A DNA stretch of 43,840 nt from Bacillota bacterium (GTDB lineage: Bacteria; Bacillota; Proteinivoracia; UBA4975): contig JAAYIH010000049.1 of assembly GCA_012523545.1 (NCBI GenBank), positions 1 to 43,840 on the forward strand. Reading direction: 5' to 3'. Position numbers and translations under genes: made by a program. Below, in pieces: positions 16,280 to 25,146 of this stretch. The stretch's first letter is position 1. Each line of letters begins with the position of its first letter. The notes beneath the pieces are model-generated. The model was not told the DNA's origin. It ran no database searches and was given only the letters and a program-made list of their open reading frames with translations.

Positions 16280-17821
16280 GTGGACTACAAGAAGCCGCAC
16301 AAAAGGTACCGGACCCCCCGCAAGCCGACAGGTATTAAGGACAAGACCGGAGACCTGAAGCCTGCACAGGTCAGCGCCAACCTGGAAGATAATGTCCGGG
16401 CCATACAGAACACCTTTAAGGACAGCCTGGACTTTATTGTGCGCCGTATATCCTTTGGACCTGCGGGCAAGGTGCGAATGGCCCTGGTCTTCCTGGAAAC
16501 CCTCACGGACAAACAAAGCTTCAGCGACTTTGTCCTGGAGCCCCTCAACAGGCTTAGCTTTTGCGAAGCAGAAGCGACCAAAATTCCCGGGCGGATTATC
16601 GATATCCTGCCTTCAGCCCTGAAAGTGGAAGAGGAAGCGGACTGGGAGCAACTGGAAAAAAAGATTGTTACCGGTCACGGCGTCCTGTTCATCGACCGCT
16701 ACGACCGGGCGGTGGTGCTGGAGGCCCGCAAGTGGAGCGAACGGTCTATCAGTGAACCCCAGTCCGAGGCGGTGGTGGTGGGCCCCCGGGAGGGGTTTGT
16801 GGAAAGCCTCATCACCAACGTCAGCCTGATGCGCCGCCGCCTGCGCACCCCCAACCTGGTTATGGAAGCCATACCGGTGGGAACCACTTCCAACACCAAT
16901 GTGGTGGTCTGCTACCTCAAGGGCGTTGCCGACGCACAGCTGGTAAAGCAGGTGCGGGAGCGCATCGCCAAAATTAATGTTGAGGCCATGCACGACATCA
17001 ACCTCATCAATGAATTAATTTCCGATGTTAAATTTACGCCCTTCCGGCCCTTTTCCTCCACCGAACGGCCCGATAAACTGGCGGCGGCACTGGTGGAGGG
17101 CAGGGTGGGGCTGATTGCCGAAAACTCGCCCATGGCCCTGATTATTCCTACAGTGTTTTGGCAATTCTTCCAGTCCAGCGAAGATTACTACGAACACTAT
17201 CCCCTCTCGGCGCTGAGCCGGACGTTGCGTATGCTGGCCTTTTTTCTGGTGGTGGGGCTTACAGCCCTCTATGTGGCCATCGTAACCTTTCACCAGGAGA
17301 TGGTGCCCACCCAGCTGATACTGACCATGGCTGCCGTGCGGGAGCCGGTGCCGTTTCCCACGGTGGTGGAGGCCTTAATTCTGGAAATCATCCTGGAGGC
17401 CCTGCGGGAGGCGGGCCTGCGCCTGCCCAAACCAGCCGGCCAGGCTGTCAGCATTGTCGGCGCGCTGGTCATGGGGCAGGCGGCAGTGGAGGCCTCGCTG
17501 GTCTCTCCGCAATTGGTAATCGTCGTGGCCCTGGGCGGCATCGCTTCATTTATCATACCCGATTATTCCTTTGTCATCGCCCTGCGCATCCTGAAGTTCC
17601 TGTTCATCCTTCTGGCCGGCTCTTTCGGCATGTTTGGTCTCATCGTCGGCTACGTGGTGCTGGGGGTGCACCTCAGCTCGTTACAGAGCTTTGGCGTGCC
17701 GTACCTGTCGCCGGTAACTCCCTTTAAATGGAAAGATATGAAAGATATTTTCTTCCGGGCGCCCTGGTGGGCCATGGGCAAAAAGGGGCCGCAACGGGCG
17801 GGGGGCGGCGAAGGTGCGTAG
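16280..17821 (+). CDS. gerKA: Spore germination protein, GerA (A subunit) family
   Basis: The 513-residue protein has the GerA layout: a charged N-terminal cytoplasmic domain (about residues 1-290) with DNVRAIQNTF and the block TNVSLMRRRLRTPNL, then a membrane domain with FHQEMVPTQLILTMAA and PFPTVVEALILEI. It is the A subunit of a germinant receptor in the inner spore membrane. I prefer the GTG at 16280 because GGAAGG lies 9 bases before it; the in-frame GTG at 16271 would leave no spacing. It overlaps the gerC-type gene by 8 bases. The gerKA symbol is a family label; the germinant is unknown. Confidence 0.88.
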   Translation: MDYKKPHKRYRTPRKPTGIKDKTGDLKPAQVSANLEDNVRAIQNTFKDSLDFIVRRISFGPAGKVRMALVFLETLTDKQSFSDFVLEPLNRLSFCEAEATKIPGRIIDILPSALKVEEEADWEQLEKKIVTGHGVLFIDRYDRAVVLEARKWSERSISEPQSEAVVVGPREGFVESLITNVSLMRRRLRTPNLVMEAIPVGTTSNTNVVVCYLKGVADAQLVKQVRERIAKINVEAMHDINLINELISDVKFTPFRPFSSTERPDKLAAALVEGRVGLIAENSPMALIIPTVFWQFFQSSEDYYEHYPLSALSRTLRMLAFFLVVGLTALYVAIVTFHQEMVPTQLILTMAAVREPVPFPTVVEALILEIILEALREAGLRLPKPAGQAVSIVGALVMGQAAVEASLVSPQLVIVVALGGIASFIIPDYSFVIALRILKFLFILLAGSFGMFGLIVGYVVLGVHLSSLQSFGVPYLSPVTPFKWKDMKDIFFRAPWWAMGKKGPQRAGGGEGA

Positions 17822-18905
17822 GTGCATAGCCCTGTTGCTGGCAGTTGCTGTCCTTCTCTGTTCCGGCTGCTGGAGCCTGCGGGAGATGGAATCCCTGGCG
17901 TACATCCTGGTGCTGGGCATCGACCTCACCCCGGAGGGGGAGGTGGAACTCTATGCCCAGGTGGGTTTGCCCAGTGCCGAACCGACCCGCGGCGGCGGCG
18001 GCGAGGAACCGGTGGTAAAAACGGTAAAAGCCAAAGGCAAAAATGTTACCGACGCCCTGGACCAGATGTTCCTGGAAAACACCAAGCAGCCCTTCCTCAG
18101 CCACCTGCGCCTCGTTGTCGTCAGCGAAAGATTGGCCCGGGAAGGTCTGGAGCGGATCCTGGACTTTTTCCGAAGGGATGTCAATGTCCGTATGAACATA
18201 CGCGTTGCCGTTACCCAGGACGACCTGGAAGAGTTGCTGTCGGTGCAAGAGCCGCTGAGCCGGCAGCCTTCCCTGGCCATAGCCAACCAGTTTTTCATTA
18301 ACAGCCAGCGGGCCGGGGTGGTGGAAATAGAGCTGATGCAGCTGCTGACGGAGTTGCTGGAACCGGATCGCGAGGCGGTCCTGCCTCTCATCGAGACCAG
18401 CGAAGACAGGTTTGCCCTGGGCAAGACAGCCGTTTTCAGGGGCGACAAAATGGCGGCAACCCTGGACGAGATGGAAACCTTCGGACTTCTGCTGTGGCGC
18501 AATAAAGTGAAACGCGGAGTGGTGTCGGTAACTCCCAGCCCCGGGAGTGAGGCTTTCAGCTACCGCATCCTCAGCAGCGATACCAGGATTACGACCAGGT
18601 GGGACGGGAAAAAGCTGAAGGTGCGGGCAGAGGTAAGGACAGTGGCGGATATAATGGAGATGCACGGAAAAGTAAAGGGTGACCTGGGCCAGCTGGCGTC
18701 GAGATTCATTGTAACCCGCATGGAAGATGCGCTGGGGCAAGCCCAACGGAGCGGTTCGGATTTTTTGGGCATAGGCGTCGCCCTGCGCCGGCAAAACAAC
18801 CGGGCCTGGCGGGAGTTGCGGGGGCGCTGGCCGGAGGTACTGCGGGAGGCCGAATTTGAAATCCTCAGCCATGTGCATATCCGCGGCCAGGGCCAGGTTC
18901 GCTAA
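17814..18905 (+). CDS. gerKC: Ger(x)C family spore germination lipoprotein
   Basis: The 363-residue protein begins with a lipoprotein signal ending LLCSGC (lipidated Cys19), followed by the family opening WSLREMESLAYILVLGIDL, the variant form of WDRREIEDLA-x-V-x-A-(I/L)-GID. It is the C subunit of the germinant receptor, anchored on the outer face of the inner spore membrane. The GTG start overlaps the end of the A subunit gene. A short gap of 6 bases separates it from the B subunit gene. Confidence 0.88.
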   Translation: MRRCIALLLAVAVLLCSGCWSLREMESLAYILVLGIDLTPEGEVELYAQVGLPSAEPTRGGGGEEPVVKTVKAKGKNVTDALDQMFLENTKQPFLSHLRLVVVSERLAREGLERILDFFRRDVNVRMNIRVAVTQDDLEELLSVQEPLSRQPSLAIANQFFINSQRAGVVEIELMQLLTELLEPDREAVLPLIETSEDRFALGKTAVFRGDKMAATLDEMETFGLLLWRNKVKRGVVSVTPSPGSEAFSYRILSSDTRITTRWDGKKLKVRAEVRTVADIMEMHGKVKGDLGQLASRFIVTRMEDALGQAQRSGSDFLGIGVALRRQNNRAWRELRGRWPEVLREAEFEILSHVHIRGQGQVR

Positions 18906-18911
18906 AAGGGG

Positions 18912-20090
18912 TTGAAGGGATTGAACCAGGTTTCGCGAATGGAAGTGGCCTTTGTGGCAGTAGCAGTGGCCGTGGCGACGGCGGTGCTGTTTACGCCGTA
19001 CCTGGCTGCGCAAACGGCCGGTCAGGATGCCTGGGTGTCGGTAATCATTGCCGGATTGCTGACTTTACTGCCTTCCCTGGCCGCCGCCGCGTTAATGCGC
19101 AAATTTCCCGGGCAAACCATTATCGGGGCTTTGCCCCGGCTGGTGGGCAAGGTGCCGGGCAAAGCTGTCGGCTTGGCCTATGCCGCCCTGTTTTTGTTTT
19201 CGGCGGCCCTGGCGGTTTGGCGCCTGGAGGTTTTTACCGCCCGGTTTCTGCTGACGGAAACCCCCCTTATTGTCATCCGGGCCATGTTTTTGGTGTGCGC
19301 CGGCTATGCTGCTATTAGCGGCACCATAGCCCTGATCAGAACCAGCGCCTACATCGTCCCGGCGGGTATGGTGGTAATTTTCCTGGTGGTGGGCTTGCCC
19401 CTGCAGCGCATGGACGTTTCGTTGCTGATTCCCCTGTTTGAAAACGGCTATCGGCCGGCGCTGGAGGCAGGGCTGATGCTTACCGGCTGGTTATCTCAAA
19501 TACCGTTGGTGATATTGATGCTGCAGCGTCACGTCAGCGCCGACTCGGCGCGAAAACCGTGGTCCATAGCCCTGTGGGCGGTGCTCCTTTCCACAGTTGC
19601 CCTGGAACTGGGCGCTGCGGGAACCCTGGCGGCCTTTGGGCCCCGCCAGGCCGCTTCCATGTATTATTCCTCCTTCGAACTTACCCGCATCATTTCGTTG
19701 GGGAATTTCTGGGAGCATATTGAGGTCATCTTTGTGGCAGTATGGATTGCCGGCATTTTTGTGGCCGCCGCCTTTTACATCCAGGCGTTCAACACTGCGG
19801 TGGCGGAGGTGCTGCAGCTGTCGGGCAAAGCCGGCAAAGTCATCATCTGCGGCGTGACACTGTTGCTGCTGCTCATCTGGCCGTTCTTTTTCAAGGACCT
19901 CAGCTTTCTGATCCTGATTGTCGTCATCCGCAAATACGGTTCGCAGCTGGCAACGGTGATGGGAGGAATTCTGCCCCCGCTGTTGCTGGTTCTGTCCGCA
20001 TTGGTTCCCGGCGGCAAAGGCAAAACCGAAGCGGAGGGCGCCCGGGCAGCGGGGGCGGCCGGCCAGGAAGACGGTAAAAAAGCTAGGTGA
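18912..20090 (+). CDS. gerKB: Endospore germination permease, GerB (B subunit) family
   Basis: The 392-residue protein has about ten membrane helices of the amino acid-polyamine-organocation fold, opening with RMEVAFVAVAVAVATAVLFTPYLAAQTAGQDAW split over the first two helices. It is the integral permease-like B subunit of the receptor. The operon order is A-C-B. The start is uncertain: TTG at 18912 or TTG at 18921, both near AAAAGGGG. The 3' end overlaps the convergent FAD oxidoreductase gene by 8 bases. The C-terminal tail is low-complexity Ala/Gly/Lys. Confidence 0.85.
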   Translation: MKGLNQVSRMEVAFVAVAVAVATAVLFTPYLAAQTAGQDAWVSVIIAGLLTLLPSLAAAALMRKFPGQTIIGALPRLVGKVPGKAVGLAYAALFLFSAALAVWRLEVFTARFLLTETPLIVIRAMFLVCAGYAAISGTIALIRTSAYIVPAGMVVIFLVVGLPLQRMDVSLLIPLFENGYRPALEAGLMLTGWLSQIPLVILMLQRHVSADSARKPWSIALWAVLLSTVALELGAAGTLAAFGPRQAASMYYSSFELTRIISLGNFWEHIEVIFVAVWIAGIFVAAAFYIQAFNTAVAEVLQLSGKAGKVIICGVTLLLLLIWPFFFKDLSFLILIVVIRKYGSQLATVMGGILPPLLLVLSALVPGGKGKTEAEGARAAGAAGQEDGKKAR

Positions 20091-21171
20091 CCATGGGCTC
20101 GATTTTGTGACTGACCATGGCCTTGGCCACAAAGGACAGAATGCGGATGAGGTTGACATTGCTCCGGGTCACCACGGTGCGGAAAAAAGGCGCCCTGATT
20201 ACCCGCAAAGCCAAATCGAAGTCGTCATCGCTGAATTTGTCCACATACCGGCGCACGATGCGCAGGTCGTTGTTGCGCCGCAGCCAGTTGGTCACCAGCT
20301 GGTCGTAATCTGCCCCTTCGGCAATGGCTTTGGCCGCCGAAGCGCCGCTGTCCACCGCAGCGATTTGCCCGAAGGCAAAGAGGGGATCCACAAATCCCCC
20401 GGCCAGGCCGGCAAACAGGATATTTTTGTACCGCCGCTGGTAAACATGGCCGATATTGTGCGGCGTTTCAAAGACTTCCAGTATATCGATATCCCATTTT
20501 ATATCCGCCAAAAATTTTTGCCAGCATTTTTGGGCCCCGTGACTGCCTATTTCCTGAACATTGATGACCAGGGAACCTTTGCGGTCGTTCCAGGGGACAA
20601 AGTAGGCGTAGCCCCTTTGGCACCACTGGGTGTTAAACCAAATTTTAATGGTTTGGGGGGAAAATTCGCCGGCGACGTTGGCGCCGTAGACATAGCCGGC
20701 GATGTCGGTACGCCAGTTGCCCAGCACCATGGGAATTTCGGGGGTTCCGGTAGCCACCACCACATAATCGTACTGGCGGGCCAGATCCCGCACATTGACG
20801 ATTTGGCCGAATTGAACGGGCGTGCGAATGTGGGCGGCCAGCTGGTGGTTTATGGAACCCGGGGCCGGTCCCACCAGGAGAATGTAACCCAATTTGGGCC
20901 CGGTTATAGTCACCGTTTCGTTTTTGCTGTAAAAGTCCACCTGAGTCACCCGTTCCATAGGCTTAATGACGATGCCGAAGTCTTTCTTGAGGTATTCGAC
21001 GGCGTCCTTGACGGGACGGTACATGATGTTCATCCAGCCGGCGGTGTGGTTAAAGCCGCGCCCGCCAAAGGTATCCTGGACTTCAAAAATATCCGGCCGG
21101 ATTCCGTATTTTTCCAGTTCATAGGCACAGGACAGGCCGGCAATTCCGGCGCCGACGATGGCCACTTTCAT
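20083..21171 (-). CDS. FAD-dependent oxidoreductase, geranylgeranyl-reductase-like
   Basis: The 362-residue protein opens with a classic dinucleotide motif, VAIVGAGIAGLSCAYELE, followed by a FEVQDTFGGRG segment. A second FAD contact, ILFAGLAGGFVDPLFAFG, lies at about two thirds, as in geranylgeranyl reductase and related flavoprotein monooxygenase-fold enzymes. The substrate cannot be told. The ATG follows AAAGGAG on the minus strand. It is a single-gene transcript, convergent and overlapping with the germination operon, and diverges from tRNA-Ala. Confidence 0.75.
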   Translation of the reverse strand: MKVAIVGAGIAGLSCAYELEKYGIRPDIFEVQDTFGGRGFNHTAGWMNIMYRPVKDAVEYLKKDFGIVIKPMERVTQVDFYSKNETVTITGPKLGYILLVGPAPGSINHQLAAHIRTPVQFGQIVNVRDLARQYDYVVVATGTPEIPMVLGNWRTDIAGYVYGANVAGEFSPQTIKIWFNTQWCQRGYAYFVPWNDRKGSLVINVQEIGSHGAQKCWQKFLADIKWDIDILEVFETPHNIGHVYQRRYKNILFAGLAGGFVDPLFAFGQIAAVDSGASAAKAIAEGADYDQLVTNWLRRNNDLRIVRRYVDKFSDDDFDLALRVIRAPFFRTVVTRSNVNLIRILSFVAKAMVSHKIEPMVT

Positions 21172-21251
21172 TAATCATCTCTCCTTTAGCAGCCCTTTTC
21201 GTTTATTATGTTTGCAAATGTGCATTTTAATATAATTTGCTTTTGCCGGCC

Positions 21252-21280
21252 TTGACAAAGTAAAGGTTTTTGCGTAGAAT
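21252..21280 (+). promoter_or_regulatory. Sigma-A promoter of tRNA-Ala
   Basis: A perfect TTGACA and TAGAAT with 17-base spacing, 26 bases before the mature tRNA 5' end. Confidence 0.85.
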
Positions 21281-21306
21281 AAGTGGTGTCATTGACGCTG
21301 ACTTCT

Positions 21307-21382
<76 letters not shown>

Positions 21383-21395
21383 TATGAATTTAAGA

Positions 21396-21422
21396 GCCTC
21401 AGGGCGAACCTGAGGCTTTTTT
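21396..21422 (+). terminator. Intrinsic terminator after tRNA-Ala
   Basis: An 8-bp perfect stem GCCTCAGG / CCTGAGGC with a five-base loop is followed by six T. Confidence 0.88.
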
Positions 21423-21488
21423 CGTGCCCGCTGCCTGCCGCAAATTCCCGGGCGATGCGGCAGGAAATACAGGGGATGAAGGCGAACA

Positions 21489-22319
21489 ATGAGAAAGGAG
21501 TTAACCTGGGGAGGGAATTCATTGCAAAGGTTTAAAGTTTTGTTGCGGCCAAAATACATGCGCATGCTGGCCCTGGGTTTTGTGCTGTTAGCCAGCCTGT
21601 TGTTTTGGGTGCAAAGCCGGTACGGGCCCGTCCACAATGTGGTTGTGGGCAATATTCGCCGGGGTGAACAGGCCGGAATCGCAGTGGTCGATGTCATGGC
21701 CGCCTGGCAGGCGGGGCCGAAAGAGGTAGAAGTGAAGGCTTCGGGGCTATTGCTCGGCAGCATTGACAGGGCGGGTGAAAATGCCTGCTTCCTGGCGGTG
21801 ATTGTCCGGCGGGGGGACGAACTGGTTTTCGAGCGCCTCCGCCTGGTGGCGCCGCCCCCGGCTGCCGACCTTCCCGGTCCGCGGCACATGTCGGGCATTT
21901 TAAGACTGGTGGTGGGCAAGCGGCCGGAATTGGTGGAAATGATTGGCCTGGACCGGTACGGTTACCGGGTCGTTCCGCCGGCGTGGGCCAAAGAAAAAAT
22001 GCCCGGCGCCGATATGGTGTACCAGCAACAGGGCACATGGGATGCGGCCAAAGATGTTTTGGACGGTAACAGGGATTATTCTCCCGATTTATATGTTCTG
22101 GACAGCAAGGAGCGGGTGGTGGGCATGGGTACCCTGGGCCGCAGCCTGCTCACGTTGCCCGAGTTTCTGCGGCGTTGTGCCCTGGGCTTTGCGGCGGCGG
22201 CTGTATTGGCCGCGGCAGCTTCTCAGATCATTCACAACCGGGCGGCGCTGGCCAGACTGGGCAGGAGGATCCGGGACCAGGTTTCCATGCGCTGGCTCAG
22301 GCTCTTTAAGCGGGGATAA
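21489..22319 (+). CDS. Unknown membrane-anchored protein with two terminal helices
   Basis: I do not recognise this 276-residue protein. It has one hydrophobic helix near the N terminus (about 26-42, MLALGFVLLASLLFW) and one near the C terminus (about 229-248, CALGFAAAAVLAAAA). Between them is a soluble region of about 185 residues that would face outside, and the C-terminal tail is very basic. This layout resembles anchored extracytoplasmic proteins, but no catalytic motif is visible. The start is uncertain: ATG at 21489, or TTG at 21522, which follows GGGGAGGG at good spacing. The last 88 bases overlap the end of the oppositely oriented Nudix gene. Confidence 0.65.
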   Translation: MRKELTWGGNSLQRFKVLLRPKYMRMLALGFVLLASLLFWVQSRYGPVHNVVVGNIRRGEQAGIAVVDVMAAWQAGPKEVEVKASGLLLGSIDRAGENACFLAVIVRRGDELVFERLRLVAPPPAADLPGPRHMSGILRLVVGKRPELVEMIGLDRYGYRVVPPAWAKEKMPGADMVYQQQGTWDAAKDVLDGNRDYSPDLYVLDSKERVVGMGTLGRSLLTLPEFLRRCALGFAAAAVLAAAASQIIHNRAALARLGRRIRDQVSMRWLRLFKRG

Positions 22320-22831
22320 CTGAGCCACCGGGCCGTCATCTTGTCGGTTTCCCGGATTTCGGGCTTGTGCTCTACGTGGAGGATGTAGTGCAAGCCCAGG
22401 TGAACGGAACCCACGCTTGTGGAGTCGTCGTTGATGAGCCCGGCCAGCCAGGGATTGCCCGGGTCAGACAGCCACAGCTCTTCCTGCAGCTCCCGGGTCA
22501 GGGCGTTGGCGATGGTGGTGCCCAGGTCCCGGCCCTGGTCTGTTGGGTTGATGTGGCCCCCGACACCCAGGGAGCCTTTGCCATGCAGTCTGGCCTCGCT
22601 TTGGGCGGAGGTGCGTTCCAGGTAGAGGATTTCCCGGCGGCAGATTACGGTGACGTAGGGAATGAGTTGCTTGTAAGCCGGGTTCACTTCGGCTTGTTTG
22701 CGCGGCATGAACCTGCAGTTTTTGCTGCAGATGTCCAAAATGGACTGGATTTGCCCCGCACCGGTGACATAACTGGTGGGGGGCAGGGGCAGCAAGTCCG
22801 CGCTGACGACCAGTACTTTTTCAGTGTCCAT
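22232..22831 (-). CDS. Nudix hydrolase (MutT-like predicted phosphoesterase)
   Basis: The 199-residue protein carries a Nudix-like box: GVGGHINPTD, then ANALTRELQEELWL, which keeps the REL-x-EE core, although the usual Gly near the end is Trp. The pattern with YKQLIPYVTVICR upstream resembles the MutT-like predicted phosphoesterases of the COG4112 type. Such enzymes cleave nucleoside diphosphate-linked compounds; the substrate is unknown. The ATG at 22831 (minus) follows GGGGGAGAACAG. The open frame continues far upstream but is shadow sequence of the L,D-transpeptidase gene. Its 3' end overlaps the neighbouring gene by 88 bases, tail to tail. Confidence 0.78.
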   Translation of the reverse strand: MDTEKVLVVSADLLPLPPTSYVTGAGQIQSILDICSKNCRFMPRKQAEVNPAYKQLIPYVTVICRREILYLERTSAQSEARLHGKGSLGVGGHINPTDQGRDLGTTIANALTRELQEELWLSDPGNPWLAGLINDDSTSVGSVHLGLHYILHVEHKPEIRETDKMTARWLSYPRLKSLSQRMETWSRILLPSLASAARL

Positions 22832-22852
22832 CTGTTCTCCCCCTTTGTCCAC

Positions 22853-22881
22853 ACTATATGCCAGCCGGCGACAGCGGTCAA
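22853..22881 (-). promoter_or_regulatory. Sigma-A promoter of the Nudix gene
   Basis: On the minus strand TTGACC and TATAGT are 17 bases apart. The promoter is embedded in the terminator hairpin that acts in the opposite direction. Confidence 0.65.
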
Positions 22882-22900
22882 GCCGGCTGGCATTTTTTTT
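22858..22900 (+). terminator. Intrinsic terminator overlapping the Nudix promoter
   Basis: A 12-bp perfect stem (ATGCCAGCCGGC / GCCGGCTGGCAT), a 12-base loop and eight T on the plus strand. No plus-strand gene ends nearby; the nearest stop is at 22319, so it would stop read-through that is antisense to the Nudix gene before the next gene begins. Confidence 0.75.
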
Positions 22901-22942
22901 GCGGCGGGGGAATAAGTTTTTACAGGATTGGGGGGAAGCAGG

Positions 22943-23860
22943 GTGAAGAAGTGGCTGTTTTGCCTGGTTTTCCTCGGCGCCGCGGTTGCCTGCGCCGCGC
23001 TGGTCCTGGAACATTTTCAGCCCGGAGAACACCAGTGCCGCTATAACCGTAAATTGTACCTGACGCATCCCCCCCTGGAGGGGGCGGATGTGGCGGAACT
23101 GCAGGAACGCCTGAAGGAACTGGGCTATTACCCGGGGGAAATTACCGGCATTTACGACGAGGCCACCGCCCGGGCGGTGCGGGAAGCCCAGACAGATCTG
23201 GAGCTGGAACCGACAGGGGAAGCTGAACTGTGGTTCTGGCCGTTGCTGTACCACGGCGAAGACATCACCCAGGGGGAAAAGACCGACCCGCCGCCGGGGG
23301 AGGTGCACATAGAGATTTACCTGGATCAGCTGAAACTTACCGTGTTTTCCGACGGGGAGGAATGGGCCAGTTTCCCCATTTCGCCGGGCAGGCCGGCTAC
23401 GCCTTCGCCCATGGGGGAATGGCGCATTGTGGAAAAGAGCTACCGGCCCAACGACGCCTTCGGTACCCGCTGGATGCGCCTCAACGTGCCCTGGGGCGGG
23501 TACGGCGTCCACGGCACCAATGCCCCCTGGTCCATCGGGCGGGTGGCCAGTCTGGGCTGTATTCGCATGTACAACAAGGACGTGGAGCTCATCTACCCGT
23601 GGATTCCCATCGGAACCAGGGTCATTATTACCGGCAACTACCATGTCCAGTATAAATTGCCAATGCGGGAAGGACGGGTGGGGCAGGACGTGGTCATGGT
23701 GCAGTGGGCGTTGCGCAAGGCGGGCTTTGACCCCGGCGAGGCCGACGGCATCTTTGATGCCGACATGACGGCGGCGGTGAAAAATCTGCAGCGCACCATG
23801 GGACTTGAACCCACCGGGACGGTGGATGAGACGGTGTTTTGGCTGATAAATCTTCCGTAG
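22943..23860 (+). CDS. L,D-transpeptidase (YkuD) with two peptidoglycan-binding domains
   Basis: The 305-residue protein starts with a signal or anchor helix (KKWLFCLVFLGAAVACAALVL). A peptidoglycan-binding domain 1 follows (about 45-90), then a YkuD catalytic domain (about 115-230) and a second peptidoglycan-binding domain at the C terminus. The catalytic motif is complete, with His190 in YGVHGTN and Cys206 in SLGCIRM. It would form 3-3 cross-links or attach proteins in cell wall or spore cortex. I use the GTG at 22943 after GGGGGGAAG. It is followed at 11 bases by a lipoprotein gene, so the two may be co-transcribed. Confidence 0.88.
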   Translation: MKKWLFCLVFLGAAVACAALVLEHFQPGEHQCRYNRKLYLTHPPLEGADVAELQERLKELGYYPGEITGIYDEATARAVREAQTDLELEPTGEAELWFWPLLYHGEDITQGEKTDPPPGEVHIEIYLDQLKLTVFSDGEEWASFPISPGRPATPSPMGEWRIVEKSYRPNDAFGTRWMRLNVPWGGYGVHGTNAPWSIGRVASLGCIRMYNKDVELIYPWIPIGTRVIITGNYHVQYKLPMREGRVGQDVVMVQWALRKAGFDPGEADGIFDADMTAAVKNLQRTMGLEPTGTVDETVFWLINLP

Positions 23861-23871
23861 GGGATGAGAGC

Positions 23872-25095
23872 ATGCGCAAATTCCTCGCCGCCCTGCTGGC
23901 AATTGCCCTGATTTCCGGGTGCAGTCCCGGCAAGCGGCGGCCTCCGGCAGTAAATCCGCGGGTCAGTTTGGATTCCCAAAAGACCTATACCGTTGAGTAT
24001 TGGGATGTGGAGTTGCCCCGGGTTTGGGATTCCCAGGGGCGGTACCGCCAGGCAGTGGAAGAACTGCTGGCGGAGTTCACCGCTCAACACCCCAACATTC
24101 GGGTGGAGTGCCGGTGGCTGGATTGGTCGCAGGCCGAAGCCGAGCTGAGCAAGGCGTTGCGGGACGGCGCCCCCCCGGACATTTGGGCCGACTGGCAGGG
24201 GCTGGCCCGGCGGGATCATGTGCTGCAAATACCGGCCCGGCTGTGGACCGACGCCGACCTGCTCAACGACGCAGGCCGCAAGGCCGTCGTCCATGACGGC
24301 GAGATGTGGGCCTGGCCGCGGTGGATATGGCCCCGGGGGCTGCTGGCGCTGGCCGGCAGCCTGGAGGAAGGAGCAGACTGGCCCGGTTTTGACTGGGAAT
24401 GGCGCCAGCTGGGAGAGTGGCTGGAAGAGAGGGGGCTGGAATTGGTTGTCAACGACTGGCAGGGGGAATTTTCCCGCCAGGCCCTGGCTGCGGCCACCGG
24501 CACCGGCCGGGGAAACTGGGGCGGCCAGGAGCTCCAGGAAGTCTTCGCCGCCCTGGAGCTGCTGCGCAATAAAGGCTTGGTGCGCGGCGACGGCGCATAC
24601 CGGGAAATCACCCAGGGCAAGATTATACTTGGAGGCTACGCCCCGGCTTTTGTTCCCTGGCTGGCGGAAAAGACCGGGGAGGACCTGGTGCTGCTGCCGC
24701 TGCCCGGCATGGACGGGGGCCGGGTCAGCGTTCCCTTCAGCGCCGCAAACTTAATTCAGTTCAGGCAAATACAGTATAAAGGCGACGACCATTCCCTGGC
24801 TGCGGCGCTTCTGGCAGAATTTTTGGCTATGCAGAGCAGTGCCTGCCTGGCTGCCCTGCTCTGGGCCGGCCCGGCCTGGGCAGGGGGCGCCTGGGACGGC
24901 AGCGCGTTGCCCCCGAGTTTCCGGGAGGCGGCAACGGCCGCCGTTGTGGCCGGGGCTCCCCTGGGCAGCATAGACAGCCAGGGGCGGGCCCGGGAAGAGC
25001 AGTTTTGCGCCAAACTCGGCGCCATACTGGAGGATTTTTGGGCGGGCAGGGCCAATTCCCAGGACGTCGCCGCCCGGATTGCCGAAATACAGTAG
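23872..25095 (+). CDS. Solute-binding lipoprotein, ABC sugar-binding family 1-like
   Basis: The 407-residue protein has a lipoprotein signal ending LISGC (Cys17). The mature part resembles family 1 extracellular solute-binding proteins: an N-terminal VEYWDVEL strand, FTAQHPNIRVECRWLDW, and DGAPPDIWADWQGL. The expected partners (membrane permeases and ATPase) are absent nearby, so it is an orphan. It follows the L,D-transpeptidase with only 11 bases between, and the ATG is preceded by AGGGGATGAG. It may bind a wall-derived glycan or act as a sensor, which is speculation from context. The protein is unusually rich in Trp and Ala. Confidence 0.72.
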   Translation: MRKFLAALLAIALISGCSPGKRRPPAVNPRVSLDSQKTYTVEYWDVELPRVWDSQGRYRQAVEELLAEFTAQHPNIRVECRWLDWSQAEAELSKALRDGAPPDIWADWQGLARRDHVLQIPARLWTDADLLNDAGRKAVVHDGEMWAWPRWIWPRGLLALAGSLEEGADWPGFDWEWRQLGEWLEERGLELVVNDWQGEFSRQALAAATGTGRGNWGGQELQEVFAALELLRNKGLVRGDGAYREITQGKIILGGYAPAFVPWLAEKTGEDLVLLPLPGMDGGRVSVPFSAANLIQFRQIQYKGDDHSLAAALLAEFLAMQSSACLAALLWAGPAWAGGAWDGSALPPSFREAATAAVVAGAPLGSIDSQGRAREEQFCAKLGAILEDFWAGRANSQDVAARIAEIQ

Positions 25096-25146
25096 AGGTT
25101 AAGGGAAAAATATGGTAGTATGAAAATAAAATTTTGAGGCGATGAC

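Noticed and set aside
22832-23902. N-terminal extension of the Nudix frame by more than 350 codons
   Set aside because: It runs antisense to the L,D-transpeptidase gene, and a promoter and ribosome site lie just before the ATG at 22831.
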